The translations under genes and the position numbers were made by a program. Below are positions 60,718 to 64,000 of a DNA stretch of 64,000 nucleotides, one piece after another. The DNA lies in NCBI GenBank assembly GCA_035652815.1, contig DASRDB010000003.1, forward strand, positions 124,001-188,000, given 5' to 3'. The notes beneath the pieces are model-generated. The model searched no databases. It was given only the letters and a program-made list of their open reading frames with translations, and was not told where the DNA came from. The first letter of the stretch is position 1, and the number at the start of each line of letters is the position of its first letter. The DNA is from DASRDB01 sp035652815. Its GTDB lineage: Bacteria; Chloroflexota; Ktedonobacteria; Ktedonobacterales; Ktedonobacteraceae.

Positions 60718-62448
60718 CTACCTTTTCTCCAACAAAAACGACCCGATTACCAGCGCATCCAGAGGCGAGGTCCAGAAGCACTCAATAGCATCGCGTGGCG
60801 TGCAGACAATCGGCTCTCCACGTGTATTGAACGAGGTATTGACCAGCACCGGCACACCTGTTTGAGCCTGAAAGGCCTTGAGCAGGTCATAGTACAATGG
60901 GTGCTGCTGCCGGTTCACAGTCTGAATGCGCGCCGTCCCGTCAACATGTCTCACTGCCGGAATAAGCTCGGCTTTCTCTGGCAGCACGTTATAGACAAAC
61001 AGCATAAAGGGCGAGACATCCGCGTTCTCGAACCAGTTGGCGGCTTCCTCCTCCAACACGACCGGCGCGACAGGACGAAAATCTTCGCGGTCTTTGATCT
61101 CATTGAGCCGCGCCTGCATCGAGGCATGAATGGGCGAGGCCAGGATGGAACGAGCGCCAAGCGCGCGCGGCCCAAACTCCATCCGGTGCTGGAACCAGCC
61201 AAGAACCTTGTCTTCCGTCAGCAGCTTCGCCGCTTCCCGTGGAACGTCTGTGAGCCGCCGGTAGGACAACTTCGACCATTGCAAGAACTGCTCGATCTCA
61301 TCATCGCTGTAGGCAGGGCCAAGAAAGGCGTGATCCATGCGATAGCGCCGCTCATCTCTGTCGGATTCTCCGCGTTCCTGGGCATCAATCCACAGCGCCG
61401 CGCCGAGAGCCGTTCCCGCGTCTCCTGCTGCTGGCTGCACCCAGATGCGCGAAAACGGGCCATCATCCCGCAGGCGCGCATTCATGACACAGTTCAAAGC
61501 TACCCCCCCGGCCAGGCACAGATTTTCCGCTCCTGTCTGCTCGTGCAGCCAACGCGCAAGCTCCAGGGCCGTCTCCTCAAGCACCACCTGCAAAGAATGC
61601 GCGATATCATAATGCCGTTCCTCAAGCGGCTCGCTCTTTAGCCGAGGCGGCCCAAAGCGTTCTTCGAGATGCGGCGCAACAATAGTGTATTGACCATTCA
61701 TTCCCAGTTGCACGATCTCGCGGAAATCTCGCACGTAACGCGGCCTGCCGAAGGATGCCAACGCCATCACCTTATATTCATCCGAGGAGTGCAAAAACCC
61801 CAGGTAACCCGTCACCTGCTCGTAAAGCAGGCCGAGCGAGTGCGGCATATACACCTGCCCGAGCGTTTGCAGCCTGTTGCCCGTACCCAGATAATAGCTC
61901 GTCGTCGCCTTTTCCCCACGTCCATCGAGCGTCAGCACAGCCGCCGTAGAAAAAGGCGAGGGCAGAAAAGCGCTTGCCGCGTGCGCAATATGATGCTCGA
62001 CGAAATGCCAGCGAAAATGCCTATGCTTGCGTGCCTCGCGAAAACGCGCCTGCAAGTGATGTGGATAGCCATCAACCAGGTGACGCGGCGCGTTGACAAT
62101 CGAGGACAGGAACAGTGGGTCCCAGGCCGACTCCCACTCCTCGGGAACCGGGTGCGCGCTCGGCTCCAACGGCAAAGTCAACATGGCATCATCACGATGC
62201 GAACCGAGCAATAGATAGGGATCATACGAGTAAGCCACAGAATCGATATCGGCCAGGGTGATTCCGGCTTCGCGCAGGCAATAATCGATGGCATGAAAGG
62301 GAAGTTCATAGGTCGAAAAGGGAACTGGTCGCTTGCCATGCTTCACATGGGTAAAACGCTCTTCCTCGGCAGCAGCCAGAACCACGCCATCCTGTACAAG
62401 GCAGGCAGCCGGATCGTGGTAGGCCGCATTTATGCCCAGGGTATACAT
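60718..62448 (-). CDS. Carbamoyltransferase (NodU/TobZ family)
   Basis: 576 residues from the ATG after GGAGGAGCAAGC. The N-terminal Kae1/ASKHA-type domain has LGINAAYHDPAACLVQDGVV, HHIAHAASAFLPSPF and VLTLDGRGE. The YrdC-like C-terminal domain carries FGPRALGARSILA and VPVLVNTSFN. TobZ-like enzymes O-carbamoylate sugars or antibiotics. Both iron-binding His in HHxAH are present. The downstream glycosyltransferase suggests decoration of a glycan, lipid or small natural product. Confidence 0.95.
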   Translation of the reverse strand: MYTLGINAAYHDPAACLVQDGVVLAAAEEERFTHVKHGKRPVPFSTYELPFHAIDYCLREAGITLADIDSVAYSYDPYLLLGSHRDDAMLTLPLEPSAHPVPEEWESAWDPLFLSSIVNAPRHLVDGYPHHLQARFREARKHRHFRWHFVEHHIAHAASAFLPSPFSTAAVLTLDGRGEKATTSYYLGTGNRLQTLGQVYMPHSLGLLYEQVTGYLGFLHSSDEYKVMALASFGRPRYVRDFREIVQLGMNGQYTIVAPHLEERFGPPRLKSEPLEERHYDIAHSLQVVLEETALELARWLHEQTGAENLCLAGGVALNCVMNARLRDDGPFSRIWVQPAAGDAGTALGAALWIDAQERGESDRDERRYRMDHAFLGPAYSDDEIEQFLQWSKLSYRRLTDVPREAAKLLTEDKVLGWFQHRMEFGPRALGARSILASPIHASMQARLNEIKDREDFRPVAPVVLEEEAANWFENADVSPFMLFVYNVLPEKAELIPAVRHVDGTARIQTVNRQQHPLYYDLLKAFQAQTGVPVLVNTSFNTRGEPIVCTPRDAIECFWTSPLDALVIGSFLLEKR

Positions 62449-62594
62449 GCTTGCTCCTCCTGCATGTTCGGCCACCTGGACGCAGGCTTGCCAACTCGGA
62501 CAAACACAGCAGATGGCCGCTTCTCTAATGTACACGAGAAGCGGCTAGCAAGCGTTTCACTCTGGTTGCAAAGGGCTATGAGCCTGTTCCACAT

Positions 62595-63134
62595 TCAAAA
62601 CAACCGGCAGGTTTCTCTGAACTGCTGCACCAATTTCTCGACCTCGAAGAAAGGCATATGCATGGCAGAGGGCACACTCAGGTTCAGTGTGAGAATTTTG
62701 CGATTGAGTTCGCGCAGCTTCTCGTCGTATTCGCGAGCCGCTTTCTCCACGCAGTCGTTATAGGCCTGTTTCTCGCTGGCAAATGGGGGAACGCGCCGCG
62801 TGCGCAGGCTTTCTCCGGCGGCACGCACGCGAGCCAGTTTTTTCTCCTGTCGTTCGATCTCCCGGCGAATCTCCTTCTGGAGTTCGATCTCCGGCGGCGC
62901 GTAGTCGTTACTTTTCAACAACCGGTATGCCAGCGTCTTCTCACCCGCCAGATGCTCCTCCTCCAGGTTCAGTGGCTTTCCGGCTCCCCGCAGGTTATCG
63001 AACTCCCCGCGCTCCTGTGCCTCGCGTATCTGCTCTTCAACGCGATAGCGATAGAGCCGCCGCAGGTATTTTTTCGCCTCCTCGGACTGCTGGCCTGTAT
63101 TTTGCGGTGTTTTGCGCCAATCTTTGAAATCCAT
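62595..63134 (-). CDS. DUF1992 (DnaJC28-like) protein
   Basis: 179 residues. YRVEEQIREAQERGEFDNLR and GAGKPLNLEEE hold the GEFDNLxGAGKPL signature of DUF1992. The rest is coiled coil rich in Glu, Lys and Arg. A DnaJ domain is absent. The biochemical role of the family is not settled. It lies between the larC fragment and the carbamoyltransferase, all on the minus strand. Confidence 0.88.
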   Translation of the reverse strand: MDFKDWRKTPQNTGQQSEEAKKYLRRLYRYRVEEQIREAQERGEFDNLRGAGKPLNLEEEHLAGEKTLAYRLLKSNDYAPPEIELQKEIRREIERQEKKLARVRAAGESLRTRRVPPFASEKQAYNDCVEKAAREYDEKLRELNRKILTLNLSVPSAMHMPFFEVEKLVQQFRETCRLF

Positions 63135-63197
63135 TTTTATGATCTTCTAGCCATCTGCATCGACAATGGAATGCTCATACTTCGCTGATTTTGTTCT

Positions 63198-64000
63198 TTA
63201 CTCTTTTATTATAGCTTCCTGAATAGCCTGCCGCGCAAGTTCGTACACTTCCACAAGGGGCATATTGCGCTCTAGTGCAATGCGCCTGCACGCCTCATAT
63301 TCGGGCGCGGCGCTGATGATTCTCTTACCCAGGCGTTTGACTTTTACCTGGATGTTGCCCAGGGGAGTATCGATTGTTACCTGCTCGCGCTGCGCTTTGA
63401 GACGCTGTACCTGCTGTACGCGCACGCCAAGCGTACTCGTCTCACTCAATAACAGACGCGCCATTGCATCGCCATCCTGCACGCGGCAGATGACCGTCAG
63501 CATCACCGCCGGGCGATTCTTTTTCATCTGGAGCGGCAAATAGCTCACATCCAGAGCGCCCTCGCTCAGCAAACGCTCCATTAAGCCGCCGAGCAGTTCG
63601 CCCGGCATATTGTCGATGTTGCTCTCAAGCACCGTCACCCAATCGGTATCCGGCGCTTCATCAGCAAAGGATAAAGCGCTTACAGGTCTTCCCAGGCAGA
63701 CGCGCAGGCAATTGGGCCAGGGAAAACGCTTGCTTCCAAAGCCATATCCGATCTGCTCGATATGCATGGCAGGCATCTCGAAGCGCGCAAGTGTCGCGAG
63801 GATGGCCGCGCCCGTCGGTGTCACCAGTTCGCCTTCTACAGAAGTTGGCCGCCAGGGCGCTGAAACCTGCCGTAGGATTTCCAGAGTTGCGGGCGCAGGC
63901 ACAGGCAGCAGTCCATGCGCAGTTGAAACATGCCCGCCGCTCAACGGAAGTGGCGAGGCATAGAGTGCAGCAATGCCGAGCGTTTCCACTGCCAGCGCAG
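63198..64000 (-). CDS. larC: LarC (nickel-pincer cofactor cyclometallase), C-terminal part
   Basis: The frame is open to the last base and continues beyond the window; about 267 residues are visible. LAVETLGIAALYASPLPLSG, HGLLPVPAPATLEIL and EGELVTPTGAAILATL are the DUF111/LarC signature, and GYGFGSKRF is its conserved loop. LarC puts nickel into the pincer cofactor for lactate racemase family enzymes. The N-terminal half with the metal-binding residues lies outside the window. Confidence 0.93.
   Translation of the reverse strand, partial: ALAVETLGIAALYASPLPLSGGHVSTAHGLLPVPAPATLEILRQVSAPWRPTSVEGELVTPTGAAILATLARFEMPAMHIEQIGYGFGSKRFPWPNCLRVCLGRPVSALSFADEAPDTDWVTVLESNIDNMPGELLGGLMERLLSEGALDVSYLPLQMKKNRPAVMLTVICRVQDGDAMARLLLSETSTLGVRVQQVQRLKAQREQVTIDTPLGNIQVKVKRLGKRIISAAPEYEACRRIALERNMPLVEVYELARQAIQEAIIKE

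Noticed and set aside
60676..61641. 321-codon plus-strand frame
   Set aside because: Antisense to the carbamoyltransferase; no protein-like motifs and no SD.
1..64000. CRISPR arrays, rRNA genes, prophage structural genes, replication origin
   Set aside because: I saw no regularly spaced repeats, no rRNA sequence, no capsid/tail/terminase proteins and no DnaA-box cluster.

Overview
The window reads as bacterial chromosome from a soil-type, high-signalling bacterium. My best guess is the class Ktedonobacteria (Chloroflexota). This is inference from gene content: paired Ser/Thr kinases with WD40 tails, many PAS/GAF histidine kinases, GH16 glycan hydrolase, LarC, DUF1992, PspA, and long-armed palindromic repeats between genes. 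No 16S gene is present to confirm it. Coding density is high, SD sites are clear, and promoters are of the TTGACA-N17-TATAAT type. The long ORFs opposite real genes are shadows.

Layout. 1-8.9 kb: membrane protein fragment, DinB-like protein, then a minus-strand block with a secreted GH16 glucanase, a LacI regulator with two perfect operators in its own promoter, a CocE/S15 hydrolase, RNase HI and a diacylglycerol-kinase-like lipid kinase. 9-20 kb: transketolase, a P-loop kinase, a cupin/zinc-dehydrogenase pair, a second lipid kinase, a PAS histidine kinase, an ICL/PEP-mutase family lyase with a DapB homologue, a SnoaL protein, an amidohydrolase and a DUF59 protein. 20-26 kb: two tandem transmembrane Ser/Thr kinases with WD40-like tails and a cobalamin-binding-type protein. 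26-32 kb: small proteins, the rpsP-khpA-rimM operon, and pyruvate kinase behind two duplicated methyltransferases. 32-38 kb: secreted S33 peptidase, a histidine kinase plus response regulator, a TnpB relic with its right-end hairpin, and a vWA protein with an unrecognised partner. 38-45 kb: aminotransferase-serA (serine pathway) behind a putative attenuator, an MFS transporter, and a DoxX/membrane/nucleoside phosphorylase operon. 45-56 kb: tRNA-Gly(CCC), PspA, GAF histidine kinase, MOSC protein, a DinG-like protein whose ATPase motifs are broken, RdgB, HD-GYP protein, receiver protein and DedA protein.

56.7-59.7 kb is the most unusual stretch. A consensus promoter drives a truncated tRNA 5' half and an intact tRNA-Thr(CGT). 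The 3' end of that tRNA is repeated twice downstream, delimiting two tandem small insertions. Together these carry a PD-(D/E)XK-like nuclease gene, an unknown gene, an excisionase-like HTH gene and a membrane protein, with no integrase, followed by gene debris. 59.7-64 kb: GT2 glycosyltransferase and NodU/TobZ-type carbamoyltransferase in one operon, a DUF1992 protein and the C-terminal part of LarC, which runs off the window.
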